A stretch of DNA of 64,000 nt. Source: Trichothermofontia sp964536415 (lineage in GTDB: Bacteria; Cyanobacteriota; Cyanobacteriia; B231). The position numbers were made by a program, and so were the translations under genes. Below the pieces are notes generated by a model. The model was not told the origin of the DNA and did no database searches. It worked only from the letters and a program-made list of their open reading frames with translations. Of the stretch, positions 6,760 to 16,085 are shown piece after piece (position 1 is the first letter of the stretch; each line of letters starts with the position of its first letter). Location of the stretch: assembly GCA_964536415.1 (NCBI GenBank), contig CAZHXN010000001.1:77438-141437 (forward strand), given 5' to 3'.

Positions 6760-9684
6760 CTAGGGCACTACCCCATCACTGACCGGGCGCACGTTCATAT
6801 CCGGGAAGGGTTCCGGATTGCCATTCCAGTTAAAGTCGCTGATGCGCAGGTTAATCGAGCCGATTTGTAGAACCGGGTTGAAGCGCAGGACCACCCCATA
6901 GGTGCGGCGGCTATACTCCAGGATATAGTCCGTCGTGATTCGGTCTTCCTTGTCCAGATTGACCGCCGTCTGGAAGCCAAACCGCAGGGGACCATACACC
7001 TGCTGGCTCAGGCTAAAGGCCAATACCCGCCGATCTTCGATACGATCGAACTTAAAGGGGGATTCCCCATCCCGTAAACTTTGGGAATAACGCACATTAA
7101 ACGCGGTGTAGTCGAAGAAGTCGCGGCTAAACTTGCCAAACTGGCCCTCTAGGGCCAGACTCCCGGTCAGGGCATTCTGGAAATCGCCGCTGGTATAGGA
7201 TGTGAGAATTCCCCGCATCCCCGCGACCAGTCGCACAAAGGGAACGATCGGGACCGGGCTATAGCGCAAGCCTTCCGTCTCCGTTGGCGGGAGGGGTGTC
7301 CCCTGCCAGAGGGGCAACCGCTGGCTAAGGCCCGCTGTCGCTTGGTAGCGCCCCAGTTCGACTAACCCTTCTCCCTGCCCCGGATCGAGGAGGTCGATCT
7401 GATCGGTTTTCGCGTTTACCACCTGGGCACCCACCTGGTAGTTGAGGCGGGGGCCATCTTCTCCCAGGGGAATATTGGGCGAGGTGAGCACAACCCCCAG
7501 ACTGCTCTGGACATCCTGGAAGCCGAGGGAACCATTGAAGAGGCGATCGCGATAGCTGTATTCCAGATTGAGATTATGGTCACCAATTTCCTGCTGGACG
7601 CGCAAACTGGCCCGGAGCTTATCAGCCAAATCTTCAAAATCCAGGCTGGCAAAGTTGGCAACCCCTCGCACGGAGGTTTGGGGGCTGAGGGTGCCATCTA
7701 ACCGGGCAATTAACCCATAGAGGGCAGGATCGATCGGATTGGGTCCCTCATTAATTGCCTTCTGCACCAACAATTGGGGCGTGACCCGCAGACGCACCGG
7801 ACCCCTCGCAATCACATTAAAGGTTCGTTCAATGTAGATGCCCCCCCGTTCTTCCTGGTCATAGCCGATGTTCACCAGCCCGGGTTCACGCGGTTCCTTA
7901 CTGAGGATCGTGCGCTCCCGCAACAGGGGGACAGAAAAGCCCTGATCAAACACGAGCCGGGGACGCCGGGTAATCAGTTCATCGGCTTGGGGAGAAATAT
8001 GGGTGAGAGTGGCTTGGGGGGTGCGCAGTTCCAACTCGGCAGGCGCGAAGGGATCGTTAGTAATCCGCACATTCTGGGCCTGCCAGCCAAAGGCATTGAA
8101 ATCAACGTGATCCGCCTCAAAGCGTAAGCGCCGCACCGCCCCCTGTCGCTTCATATCCGGGGCATCCCGCCCGACCCCCACACCCACCTGAAAGTCCCCT
8201 AGCCCCCGTTGAACCCGCAGGGGTTGGGTAGCCAGGGCACGATCGCTCAGGAGGGGTTGGGGTCCCGTAGTCGCTGTGGCTGCCGGGGCATCAAAGGCAA
8301 AGTCAGCGCCAGCAGTCGGCAGGAAGATCTCTCCATTGGCATTAAAAATAGTGCCTTCCTCCTGGACAAAGCGGTACTCAAACCGCTCCCCCCGTAACAC
8401 CTGTTCGCCCCGCCGCAGGGCCACATTGCCCTCAGCCATGATGAAGCGATTGGCTAAATTGACTTGGAGGCGATCGGCGGTCAACACCGACTGGCGAAAC
8501 CGTAACTCCACATTCCCCGTGGCCGTCACGATCTGGCGTTGCTCATCGTATTCCTGCTGATCCGACGTGAGTTCCACAACATCACTGGGACTGGCCAGGA
8601 GATCCTCGGCAGTCGCATCTGGAGAGGGGATCTCCAGGGTTTCTGCCGTGGGGGCTGTTTCCGCTGCTGCCGCGTCGGGAGCCACGCTTCCCCTTTGGGG
8701 AGGCTGCACGATCGCCGGTTTCGTTGCGTCTGGCTGGATGGGCGCATCCCTCACCGGCGGGGGAACCTCGATAACCGTCGGTGGTTCGATCGCTCCACCC
8801 GGTTGGTCGAGCGGTGCTGACCCCGTCTCTGGCTCCGATCGCGGGGGCAGCGGGGCGCTGGGCGATCGAACGGGGGGGGCAGGGGGGCGGGGTGGGGGCT
8901 GTTCGGGGGTAGGGGGAGCCAGGATCGGAACGGTATCGGTCTGGGATGTTTGGAGCGGCTCCTCTACGGCGGCTGGATGGGCTGAAGGAGGCGTCGTTGC
9001 GGGGGAAGTAGCAGACCGAGTAACGGGGAGCGGGGTAGGAACCGGGATGGCCGGATGGGGCTGATCGTCATGCACCGGGGGAGACACGACGCGATTTTCC
9101 TGGGGAGCAGTATCTGCCTGAAGCGTTCCGGCCAGTTCGGCCATTGGGGGAAGTCGGGGTGGCGTTGGCTCTCTTAGCGGCGTTTCCCCTTGGGGGGTTG
9201 GGGTCGCCAAGGGAGGCATCACAGTGGGAACCACGACCTCTGTAGGTCCCCCTTGTCCCAGGGGATGCCATACATCTACCGCGATCGGAGCGTCCCCCTG
9301 GCCTGCGAAGACGCCTGCTGCACCATTGGGCGGATGGGGCTGTGCCCAGGCGGGATAAAACAGCGGTAACGGCGACTGATCACCGATTCCCCTTTGGGGA
9401 CGCTGCGTGAAGGGAACACTGCCGGGTAGCGTCGGCGGGGGAATTTGGGAACCATTTGATCGGCGAATGTGGGGGGGCTGTACCTGCGAGACCATGACCG
9501 ATGCGATCGCCCTAGTCGTCCGCTGTTCCAGAAGACTGAGCGATAGCGTTTGAGCCGGAAAAGCCTGCGTCGGTTGGTGACGATGGGACAAGACAACCGT
9601 TCCAGGTGGTTCAAGGGCAACCTCCTGGTGACTGGGGAGCACAATAACGGGGATCGGCTCAGGTGGTAAGGCAGGGTACATCAT
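6760..9684 (-). CDS. DUF3769 / LptD-like outer-membrane assembly protein
   Basis: Cyanobacterial DUF3769 proteins are regarded as LptD counterparts that insert lipopolysaccharide in the outer membrane. Order: a Pro/Thr-rich N-terminal stretch of about 370 residues, an OstA/LptA-like domain at about 380-470 (DRLQVNLANRFIMAEGNVAL, LRGERFEYRF), then about 500 residues of beta-barrel-type alternating strands ending in NLRISDFNWNGNPEPFPD. A classical signal peptide is not obvious after MMYPALPPEP, so the true start may differ. Two R1-type repeats lie in the disordered N-terminal part. No operon partner is close. Confidence 0.8.
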   Translation of the reverse strand: MMYPALPPEPIPVIVLPSHQEVALEPPGTVVLSHRHQPTQAFPAQTLSLSLLEQRTTRAIASVMVSQVQPPHIRRSNGSQIPPPTLPGSVPFTQRPQRGIGDQSPLPLFYPAWAQPHPPNGAAGVFAGQGDAPIAVDVWHPLGQGGPTEVVVPTVMPPLATPTPQGETPLREPTPPRLPPMAELAGTLQADTAPQENRVVSPPVHDDQPHPAIPVPTPLPVTRSATSPATTPPSAHPAAVEEPLQTSQTDTVPILAPPTPEQPPPRPPAPPVRSPSAPLPPRSEPETGSAPLDQPGGAIEPPTVIEVPPPVRDAPIQPDATKPAIVQPPQRGSVAPDAAAAETAPTAETLEIPSPDATAEDLLASPSDVVELTSDQQEYDEQRQIVTATGNVELRFRQSVLTADRLQVNLANRFIMAEGNVALRRGEQVLRGERFEYRFVQEEGTIFNANGEIFLPTAGADFAFDAPAATATTGPQPLLSDRALATQPLRVQRGLGDFQVGVGVGRDAPDMKRQGAVRRLRFEADHVDFNAFGWQAQNVRITNDPFAPAELELRTPQATLTHISPQADELITRRPRLVFDQGFSVPLLRERTILSKEPREPGLVNIGYDQEERGGIYIERTFNVIARGPVRLRVTPQLLVQKAINEGPNPIDPALYGLIARLDGTLSPQTSVRGVANFASLDFEDLADKLRASLRVQQEIGDHNLNLEYSYRDRLFNGSLGFQDVQSSLGVVLTSPNIPLGEDGPRLNYQVGAQVVNAKTDQIDLLDPGQGEGLVELGRYQATAGLSQRLPLWQGTPLPPTETEGLRYSPVPIVPFVRLVAGMRGILTSYTSGDFQNALTGSLALEGQFGKFSRDFFDYTAFNVRYSQSLRDGESPFKFDRIEDRRVLAFSLSQQVYGPLRFGFQTAVNLDKEDRITTDYILEYSRRTYGVVLRFNPVLQIGSINLRISDFNWNGNPEPFPDMNVRPVSDGVVP
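8686..8714 (-). repeat. R1-variant repeat in DUF3769 gene (copy 2)
   Basis: The minus strand reads CGATCGTGCAGCC, then TCCCC-AAA-GGGGA, then AGCG. The stem is the C:G variant of the R1 stem. It codes for VQPPQRGS in the proline-rich linker. Confidence 0.6.
9384..9414 (-). repeat. R1-variant repeat in DUF3769 gene (copy 1)
   Basis: The minus strand reads TTCACGCAGCG, then TCCCC-AAA-GGGGA, then ATCG. The flanks are identical to the intergenic R1 copy at 2939, but the stem pair T:A is replaced by C:G on both sides. It codes for FTQRPQRGIG. Confidence 0.75.
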
Positions 9685-9951
9685 TACGCTGCCATATTAG
9701 CCGACAGAATCCCCAAAGGACACTCGCCTGACCCATTTCTCTTCCTCACATCCACACGATTAGGACAAGTTCAAGTGCTTATGGCTATTATCGCCCCTGT
9801 TTCGGGAGAATGCCTAGCAAAATAAGCAAAGGGGACAGGCTAACGACCTATCCCACTCGCTACGGAACCGACAGGATGCCAATTCCAAAATGCCGATTTT
9901 ACGGATATTTGTCCCTCTGAAGGGCTGCTAGAGATCAGGTATCACTGGCGA

Positions 9952-10071
9952 TCACTGATCCAGGTCGCGACGGCGCGGGGCGCGGGCAGGGTCGCCGGAG
10001 AGCAGCCCGAAGACAAACAGGGCGACAAAAAAGGTAACGACGATATAAACCGTGATTTTGAGGGCTTCCAT
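9952..10071 (-). CDS. psbI: Photosystem II reaction centre protein I
   Basis: A 39-residue single-pass thylakoid membrane protein of the PSII core, located beside D1 and involved in PSII assembly and stability. The sequence has the very conserved core LKITVYIVVTFFVALFVFG, followed by a charged C-terminus LLSGDPARAPRRRDLDQ (usual length about 38). The right start is ATG 10071, with GGAGAG about 7-9 bases upstream. A longer frame reaching 10155 is an artefact of no stop codon upstream. Monocistronic, as is common for psbI in cyanobacteria. Confidence 0.97.
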   Translation of the reverse strand: MEALKITVYIVVTFFVALFVFGLLSGDPARAPRRRDLDQ

Positions 10072-10206
10072 ACCAATCTCTCCGAAGGGCAAATAGGGAT
10101 CAAAAACTTTCGTTAAGATAACTTTCCCATCATACCGAACCACGGCACCCCTCACTGCATTCCGATCACCGCGATCGGGATCAGGCGATTGACCGGCTCA
10201 CCCTTC

Positions 10207-12150
10207 CTACAGTTGGGGGAGGCGGGCCTGAAGCCAACGCCAAATCCGACCCACGATCGTCTCTATCCAGAGCATGATCTGGTCTAACCATTCCAGGATG
10301 TGCTCTAAGGGATGTTTGACATAGCCCATGATCTGCGCTTCCACCTCAAGCAGGGTCGTTGCCGGGGCGGCGGACGCAGCGGTAGCCGCAGGGGTCAGTT
10401 CCGTTGAGCGTGCCTCACCCATTGTCGTTGGGGTGGTGGCGGGTAGTGGCCCATGAACCGGGGTCACACCGGCGGTCGCCGTCGGAAGAGGGCCGACTGG
10501 TGGTGGCATCAGTGGGGAGACAGCGGCAGTGGCCACAGGGGACACTTCGCCAGAAGAGACACGACGCGGCGGCCAGTTAGGCATCCCCCTCGCAGGCATG
10601 ACCGGGGATTGATCTGCCTGCACCGGTGTGGGGACTGCGGCAGAATTGGCCCAAACCAGACGCACGATCGCCTGCCACTGACTAACGGGGGCTGGTGGCC
10701 TCCCGGTATTCTCAGCAGCGTCAACTGAATTGACATTGACAACCGCTGAAGATACCGTCTCCGGGTTCAAGGCTCTGAGCACAGATCGGAGAAGCGAAGT
10801 CGATCGTACCGGCTGTATCGAGGGCACCGCACTGGCGGGTAGAGCCGCAGGCAAACATTCTGGTGAAGTAGGCGGAAACGGGCAGGGAATTCCTTGGACG
10901 GGCGGGGGATTTCCGAGTAGCCCTTGCCCCAGTTGGGGCGGGAAGGCCCCTGCCCACAGGTCGGCGGGCCCCTCCCATTGCAGGTCTACGGCGATTCCCG
11001 CCGGGAGTGCTTCGTGAATCGCGGCGACGGAACCGGGTGGGTGGGTGGCAGCCTGGTGCAGGAGTTTCTGGATCAGGGTTGAAGCGGATTGGGGCAGGGT
11101 ACCCAGCCAGGAGGACGGTGGCGGGAGGGCTGGGGCAATCCTTGGCTGACCGGCAGCGTCGATATCAGCCAGGGTGGGCAGAGCGGGCAGGGTTAAGAGA
11201 TTGGCCAGATCCCAGCGATCGCCGGTCAAGAGGGTTGCCTCATCAAATAAGTTCGTGAGTTTTGCCACAGGTCCCTGCTGCATCCAGCCCATGAGTGCCC
11301 GGAAATAGCGCACAGGGGGCAACTGGGTTTGACGAAGCTTAGGCGGAAAGAGACGAACTTGGAATTGCCATTGGGGCGTCTGGGCAATCTGTTGATAGCG
11401 ACGGTAGCTGGCAACTTCATCGGCCAGCCGTTGGTAGAGCCACTGCTGCTGTTGGGGAGTCAGGATATCCAGGACCTGATTTTGGGTCGTGACCAGGACC
11501 AGGGTCCGGGTGTCTACCCAACTGGCGATCGCTCGGATAACACTGGGTGACGCTTGGTTACCTTGGGGCAGGGGTAAGGTATCCCTTGTGGATGTCTTCG
11601 CCAGGGGAGTAGCGCTTCCTGCTGTCATCGTCGGTGCCAGGTCAGCAGCGCGGGAGTCAACCGTTGCGGGCGGAGCCCCTGCGATCGCGCCGCAGCCTTC
11701 CAGGAGAGTCGCATCGAACGGTATCGGCTCTAAGGTCACTGGGGGTGAGCCAGGGGGTAAAACCGAGGGCGAGGGCGGTTCAGCCGTGGCAACAGTGGCG
11801 GTGGGGAGGAGGGCCTGAATCGTGTGTAAAAGGTTGTAAATCGGCGTATCCACTGTCAGAGGCGGGTGTGGCTGCCGACGGGCCGCCAGTTGTAGCCGGA
11901 AATGGGCCACCTGTCGTTCTGCTTGCTGGAGTTGTTTCCCCACGATCCGTCCGGTTTGAAACGCCCAATAGACGGGATAGAGCAGTAATTGCACACTCCA
12001 CAGGGTAGCGACCTTAAGGTGCCGCCAAACCTGGGTAGACTGCTCTGCCCACTGGCGTGTCTGACGGTGCAGGACATTGAACAAACGACTGCGGTAGGGA
12101 CCTGACGCAGGCATAGGACGATCGCCCTCAGCAACAAACTTCAGCAACAA
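10207..12150 (-). CDS. Large conserved hypothetical protein
   Basis: A 647-residue protein I cannot assign. Residues 1-100 are basic and aromatic with an amphipathic or membrane-proximal helix (VQLLLYPVYWAFQTGRIVGKQL) and a coiled-coil-like QQAERQVAHFRLQLAARR. A conserved-looking core at about 210-330 includes VDTRTLVLVTTQNQVLDIL and WLYQRLADEVASYRRYQ. The middle is Pro/Ala/Thr-rich and low-complexity. The last 45 residues, LEHILEWLDQIMLWIETIVGRIWRWLQARL, form an amphipathic Trp-rich helix likely to sit at a membrane. ATG 12114 is a possible shorter start. Cyanobacterial distribution is my inference. Confidence 0.6.
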   Translation of the reverse strand: MLLKFVAEGDRPMPASGPYRSRLFNVLHRQTRQWAEQSTQVWRHLKVATLWSVQLLLYPVYWAFQTGRIVGKQLQQAERQVAHFRLQLAARRQPHPPLTVDTPIYNLLHTIQALLPTATVATAEPPSPSVLPPGSPPVTLEPIPFDATLLEGCGAIAGAPPATVDSRAADLAPTMTAGSATPLAKTSTRDTLPLPQGNQASPSVIRAIASWVDTRTLVLVTTQNQVLDILTPQQQQWLYQRLADEVASYRRYQQIAQTPQWQFQVRLFPPKLRQTQLPPVRYFRALMGWMQQGPVAKLTNLFDEATLLTGDRWDLANLLTLPALPTLADIDAAGQPRIAPALPPPSSWLGTLPQSASTLIQKLLHQAATHPPGSVAAIHEALPAGIAVDLQWEGPADLWAGAFPPQLGQGLLGNPPPVQGIPCPFPPTSPECLPAALPASAVPSIQPVRSTSLLRSVLRALNPETVSSAVVNVNSVDAAENTGRPPAPVSQWQAIVRLVWANSAAVPTPVQADQSPVMPARGMPNWPPRRVSSGEVSPVATAAVSPLMPPPVGPLPTATAGVTPVHGPLPATTPTTMGEARSTELTPAATAASAAPATTLLEVEAQIMGYVKHPLEHILEWLDQIMLWIETIVGRIWRWLQARLPQL

Positions 12151-12682
12151 ACCTTCAGCAACAAACTTAGTCGATCACAATCAGCCGCAGTAGAATCACC
12201 ATCAGTCGAGATCCATCGATCGCGAGGGGTGGCCTAGCTGTCTCGACTGCCTCGATGGCAGACAAGATGCCGACCTCACAAGCGTTGCGCCTGATTCTCG
12301 ATTTCAGCCAAACTGAAGTTGATCCTTGACTCCTGCAACTGACACTATAGATACAGACTCATCCCTGCCCTAGTAGACTGTCCGGCTTAACAATGATGGG
12401 TAGGGGGTTTCGCCGAGGCGACACCCAACACGGCTTTATTAGGTCGCACTGCGTTTGACCCAACCGACTTATTTGACCCAACTGACCTAAATTAAGCTTG
12501 ACAGAGTACTAGGCGTAACGTCGTGTTTGGGGGTATCCACACTATCCTTCCAGCCTACCACTGGGACGGAACCGGGATGGATCAGTTTTGAAGTTTGAAG
12601 TTTACCTTGGCCATAGCAGCCTCTAGGTCTGTCTCACGGCGCAGTAACCGTTAAGATAGAGCCAGACGCAGGAAATCGAGCT
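12151..12682. other. 532-base spacer, mostly featureless
   Basis: No reading frame with protein-like content. It contains an imperfect palindrome at 12405-12426 (GGGTTTCGCC-GA-GGCGACACCC), similar to dispersed hairpins of other cyanobacteria, and a short direct repeat TTGACCCAAC near 12456-12484. It presumably carries divergent promoters for the hypothetical gene on the left and DUF751-rbfA on the right. Confidence 0.5.
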
Positions 12683-12886
12683 ATGCAGGACTTTCTTAAC
12701 AACGCGACCCGCTTTCTCCGCTACTTCATTACGATTTGTTTGGGGATCTTCTTTGCCCTATTTGGCTGGCTCGCACCGCTAATGCAACGCCCCGTGACCG
12801 CGATCGCCCTGATCGGTCTGTTAGTATCGGGGATGGTTTTTATTGGCCTCACCCTGCGAGCGATGTTGGGGGTGGGCGCTGTCTAG
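12683..12886 (+). CDS. DUF751 (Ycf33-like) small membrane protein
   Basis: A 67-residue protein with two predicted membrane helices (FITICLGIFFALFGWLAPL and VTAIALIGLLVSGMVFIGL) and the characteristic RPVTAIALIG...LTLRAMLG pattern of DUF751, a family in cyanobacteria and some plastids with unknown role. It lies 194 bases upstream of rbfA on the same strand, a neighbourhood often seen in cyanobacteria, so co-expression is likely. Confidence 0.88.
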   Translation: MQDFLNNATRFLRYFITICLGIFFALFGWLAPLMQRPVTAIALIGLLVSGMVFIGLTLRAMLGVGAV

Positions 12887-13080
12887 GGCAGCGGTGTGCT
12901 ACGCTGGGCAGCCGGCGGGTGGGCCACACGGGCCGTCAGGCAGTTTGACCGTTAGGCACGTTGCCGGACGATCTCAGTGCGAGGTCAGGGAGCAATTGTT
13001 CAGTGGTCAACTGTCAGCCTTGTTATTGGCCAGTAAGGACCGATCGTTCATTTCATTCACTGTAAGGGGAGGAGTCATTA

Positions 13081-13487
13081 TGGCTACCAGTCGCCGTGTC
13101 TCACGGGTCGCTTCGTTGATCAAGCGTGAGATCAGCCAAATGCTGCTCAATGACATTAAGGATGAACGGGTGGGCATGGGCATGGTCAGTGTTACTGATG
13201 TGGATGTGTCGGGCGATCTCCAACATGCCAAGGTCTTTGTGAGTATTTATGGGACCGATGAGGCACGGGCCACGACGATGCAGGGCCTCCAGGCAGCAAC
13301 CGGCCATGTCCGCAGTGAATTGGGGCATCGCATTCGGTTGCGGCGCACGCCGGAGGTGGTGTTTTTGGAAGATCGCTCGATCGAACGAGGCACCCGTGTC
13401 CTGTCGTTGATCAACCAGTTGTCCCAATCGGGAACGGCCTTGCCGACTGAGGAGGAGACGATCGACGTTCCTGATGCAGAAGGCTGA
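13081..13487 (+). CDS. rbfA: Ribosome-binding factor A
   Basis: RbfA binds the 30S precursor and helps 16S rRNA 5'-end maturation, especially in the cold. The 135-residue protein has the family features RRVSRVASLIKREISQML, DVSGDLQHAKVFVSIYG and LRRTPEVVFLEDRSIERG. The start at ATG 13081 is fixed by a strong GGGGAGGAG about 7 bases upstream; a longer frame from 12843 is not used. Its 3' end overlaps the next gene by 14 bases, suggesting translational coupling. Confidence 0.96.
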
Positions 13488-15126
13488 TCCCGATCGCTAC
13501 CATCCTGCGAAGATGCCACACGATTCTCCGATCGCGCCAATCCTTCCCGATCCTGCCTCGCTCCCCTTGGCTGCCCAGGTGGCCCAAATGGTCGTCGTGC
13601 GGGCGTCTGGTCACTTGTTTGATCATCAGATCCGCTATCCAGTCTGGGAACCGCCAGTGGCAACGCTGCGATCGTGGCTGAGTGATCTGGGGGTGGGGGG
13701 GGTTATCCTGCTGGGGGGCAGTGCGGCGGAACTGTGGATCCGAACCCAACAGTTGCAAGGCTGGGCCACGTTACCCCTCCTGTTAGCGGCGGATATTGAG
13801 GAGGGGGTGGGGCAACGCTTTGCTGGGGCGACCTGGTTTCCCCCGCCGATGGCCCTAGCCGCGATCGCCCAGCAGGATTTGCCGAGGGCGATCGCCCTCG
13901 CCCAGCAGATGGGAGCCGTCACCGCCCAGGAGGCTCTGGCGATCGGCCTGAACTGGGTCCTGGCCCCGATCGTGGATGTGAATAATAATCCGGCTAACCC
14001 GGTGATCAATGTTCGGGCCTTTGGGGAAACCCCGGCGATCGTGGGCCAACTGGCGACAGCGTTTATTCAGGGTGCCCAAGCCTATCCAGTGTTGACAGCA
14101 GCGAAACATTTTCCGGGACATGGGGATACGGCGATCGACTCCCATCTGGATCTCCCCGTCTTGCCCCACACGTGGGAACGGCTGGTTCAGGTCGAGTGGC
14201 CCCCCTTTGTGGCGGCGATCGCGGCGGGGGTCGATGCGGTGATGAGTGCCCATGTCCAGATCCCTGCCTTGGACCCCCACTATCCGGCCACCCTGTCGAA
14301 GCAAGCCCTGACAATGGGGCTTCGGCATCACCTGGGGTTTGAGGGGTTGGTGGTGACGGATGCCCTGGTGATGGGGGCGATCGCCAAGCGCTATGGGGCG
14401 AATGAGGCTCCGGTGCGGGCAGTAGAAGCGGGGGCAGATATTTTGCTGATGCCCCTCGATCCAGCAGGGGCCATTCAGGCAGTCTGTGCGGCAGTGGCCC
14501 AGGGTCGGATTAGCCATGCCCGGATTCTGGCGTCGGTGGAGCGCATTTGGCGAGCGAAGCAGAAGGTGACGGCAACCCGTCAGGTGGCGGCGGCGGATTT
14601 AACAACGGCTTTGGCCCAACCCGCTAGTCTCAACTGTGTGAACCAGATCCTTACGGCCTCGAATCGGGTACGGGTCAAACATCCCCTGCTCCGGGCTGAT
14701 TCACCGCAGCAGTGGCGCAATCTGATTGTGGTCGATCGCGCCTTGAATTGTCCGTTCCTGGATCGCCATACGCCTGCGATCGTGCTACCCAGTGAGTGGG
14801 GCTACGACCGACTGCATATCATAGACCAAGGTTTGGGAGACCCGAATCTGGCCGGACTGGAATCCGTTCCAACGCTCGTGCAACTCTTTGTGCGGGGCAA
14901 TCCGTTCCGGGGAAGTGCGGCGCTGCTACATCCGGTTCAGACCGGGCTGCAAGCCCTCTGCGATCGGCAGCACCTCCGGGGTCTCGTGATCTACGGGAGT
15001 CCCTATATCATGGACCAATTGTTACCCGTGTTACCCCCCACAGTTCCCTGTGTATTTAGTTATGGGCAAATGCCAGCAGCCCAGGCGATCGCGCTGCCGG
15101 CTTTATTAGGTTGTGGGGGGACTTAG
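13474..15126 (+). CDS. Glycoside hydrolase family 3 (beta-N-acetylhexosaminidase type)
   Basis: A GH3 enzyme resembling NagZ-type beta-N-acetylglucosaminidases that recycle peptidoglycan fragments. The KHFPGHGDTAIDSHLDLP motif near residue 212, containing the Asp/His pair typical of NagZ, and VVTDALVMGAI with the nucleophile Asp near residue 292, are both present. About 170 further residues follow the TIM barrel, so it is a two-domain form of 550 residues, longer than E. coli NagZ (about 340). The start ATG 13474 lies inside rbfA; ATG 13513 is an alternative. It is co-transcribed with rbfA. Confidence 0.9.
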   Translation: MQKADPDRYHPAKMPHDSPIAPILPDPASLPLAAQVAQMVVVRASGHLFDHQIRYPVWEPPVATLRSWLSDLGVGGVILLGGSAAELWIRTQQLQGWATLPLLLAADIEEGVGQRFAGATWFPPPMALAAIAQQDLPRAIALAQQMGAVTAQEALAIGLNWVLAPIVDVNNNPANPVINVRAFGETPAIVGQLATAFIQGAQAYPVLTAAKHFPGHGDTAIDSHLDLPVLPHTWERLVQVEWPPFVAAIAAGVDAVMSAHVQIPALDPHYPATLSKQALTMGLRHHLGFEGLVVTDALVMGAIAKRYGANEAPVRAVEAGADILLMPLDPAGAIQAVCAAVAQGRISHARILASVERIWRAKQKVTATRQVAAADLTTALAQPASLNCVNQILTASNRVRVKHPLLRADSPQQWRNLIVVDRALNCPFLDRHTPAIVLPSEWGYDRLHIIDQGLGDPNLAGLESVPTLVQLFVRGNPFRGSAALLHPVQTGLQALCDRQHLRGLVIYGSPYIMDQLLPVLPPTVPCVFSYGQMPAAQAIALPALLGCGGT

Positions 15127-15143
15127 CAGGGAGGGTGGAGATT

Positions 15144-15980
15144 TTATTCCGCTTCCTCCGGATCAGGATCAACCCCTAATGCCCTTAACCGTGCTGCCAA
15201 GCGTTCGGCTCGTCGCGCCTCTTGTTCGGCCCGTCGTGCCTCTTGTTCGGCTCGTCGTGCCTCTTGTTCGGCTCGTCGTGCCTCTTGTTCGGCCCGTTGA
15301 TTGGCTGCTTCCGTTGGGGTGGGAATCCAGTGGTGGGCGCGATCGTACCAACGCAACCAGCGGCGATGTATCCCTTGATAGCTTCCTTCCCACAACCCCA
15401 AGCCTAACTCGGCTTCTTCTAACCACACGCCTGCTGGCTCGGTTGCTGATGGGGCGGCAACGGGCAAGGGCTGATAGCGTCCCATCATTAGGCCAAAGGC
15501 TTGCAACTCGTCGGTGTAGCGGTTAAACAGAATGTAGTAGGGAATGCGAAGAATTTGCTCATAGACGGTCCATTTATTGGGCGGTTGGCTGGCCTCGCGC
15601 AACGTCCGACCTAGGTCCTCGGCTTCGGTGCCAGGGGAGAGCAACTCGACGACGACAAAGGGATTGACAGCTTCCTGCCAGATGACGTAACTCAGGCGCA
15701 GGTCGTGTCCGTCGTAGAAGCGCGGGACGCCCAGGACGCCAAACCAATCGGGACGCTTATACCATTGTGGGTGCCGGGAGTCGTAGTAAAGGTTGAGGTC
15801 GCTGCCGGTGAAAATGCGATCGCTGGGATAATTCGGCGGCTGAAAGGTCAGGCGCAACAGTTCCGGTTGGAGGAGATGAAATTCGTCGGGCAAACCAGGT
15901 TCCTCCGGGTCTTCGCTGGGGAGATCGTACATGGTCGGAAGGGTTTCTTTGGCTGGTAAGGGGGGATTGATTTGCTGCAT
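15144..15980 (-). CDS. Uma2 family (DUF820) putative endonuclease with C-terminal coiled coil
   Basis: Uma2/DUF820 proteins have a PD-(D/E)XK nuclease-like fold and are expanded in cyanobacteria, but their role is unsettled. The core residues are visible: PDWFGVLGVP and NPFVVVELLSPGTEAEDLG, where the acidic pair and the following segment match the family. The C-terminus ends in repeated EARRAEQ units forming a coiled coil, produced by a 21-bp tandem DNA repeat. I start at ATG 15980 because GAAGGAAG sits just upstream; the frame extends to 16031. It lies tail-to-tail with the GH3 gene. Confidence 0.88.
   Translation of the reverse strand: MQQINPPLPAKETLPTMYDLPSEDPEEPGLPDEFHLLQPELLRLTFQPPNYPSDRIFTGSDLNLYYDSRHPQWYKRPDWFGVLGVPRFYDGHDLRLSYVIWQEAVNPFVVVELLSPGTEAEDLGRTLREASQPPNKWTVYEQILRIPYYILFNRYTDELQAFGLMMGRYQPLPVAAPSATEPAGVWLEEAELGLGLWEGSYQGIHRRWLRWYDRAHHWIPTPTEAANQRAEQEARRAEQEARRAEQEARRAEQEARRAERLAARLRALGVDPDPEEAE
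15201..15298. repeat. 21-bp in-frame tandem repeat (about 4.5 units)
   Basis: Units of TGTTCGGCTCGTCGTGCCTC with a final T, differing at one or two positions, repeat about four and a half times. Each unit encodes EARRAEQ on the minus strand. The middle units are identical, suggesting recent expansion. Confidence 0.9.
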
Positions 15981-16085
15981 GGGTTGTCTTCCTTCGTTCG
16001 AGATATTAATATTAATAGGCTTACAACTCACTTAAATTTTCTGGCTCTCCTGAGATTTTGATATAATAGTGCAAAACGCTACAAA

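Noticed and set aside
8567..9064. A long plus-strand open frame (165 codons, Gly/Ser-rich) opposite DUF3769
   Set aside because: It is the antisense of the proline/threonine-rich linker; the open frame is a by-product of high-GC low-complexity DNA.
10072..10155. N-terminal extension of psbI
   Set aside because: PsbI begins at the conserved MxxLKITVY; the extension is only an open frame.
12843..13080. N-terminal extension of rbfA back to 12843
   Set aside because: The strong ribosome-binding site at 13065-13075 and the family N-terminus set the start at 13081.
15201..15298. Possible CRISPR array because of regular 21-bp repeats
   Set aside because: The repeats are directly adjacent without spacers and are in frame in a protein gene; no cas gene is present in the window.
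15113..15526. Plus-strand frame with repeating VRLVVPL units
   Set aside because: It is the antisense of the Uma2 coiled-coil repeat, with no start signal.
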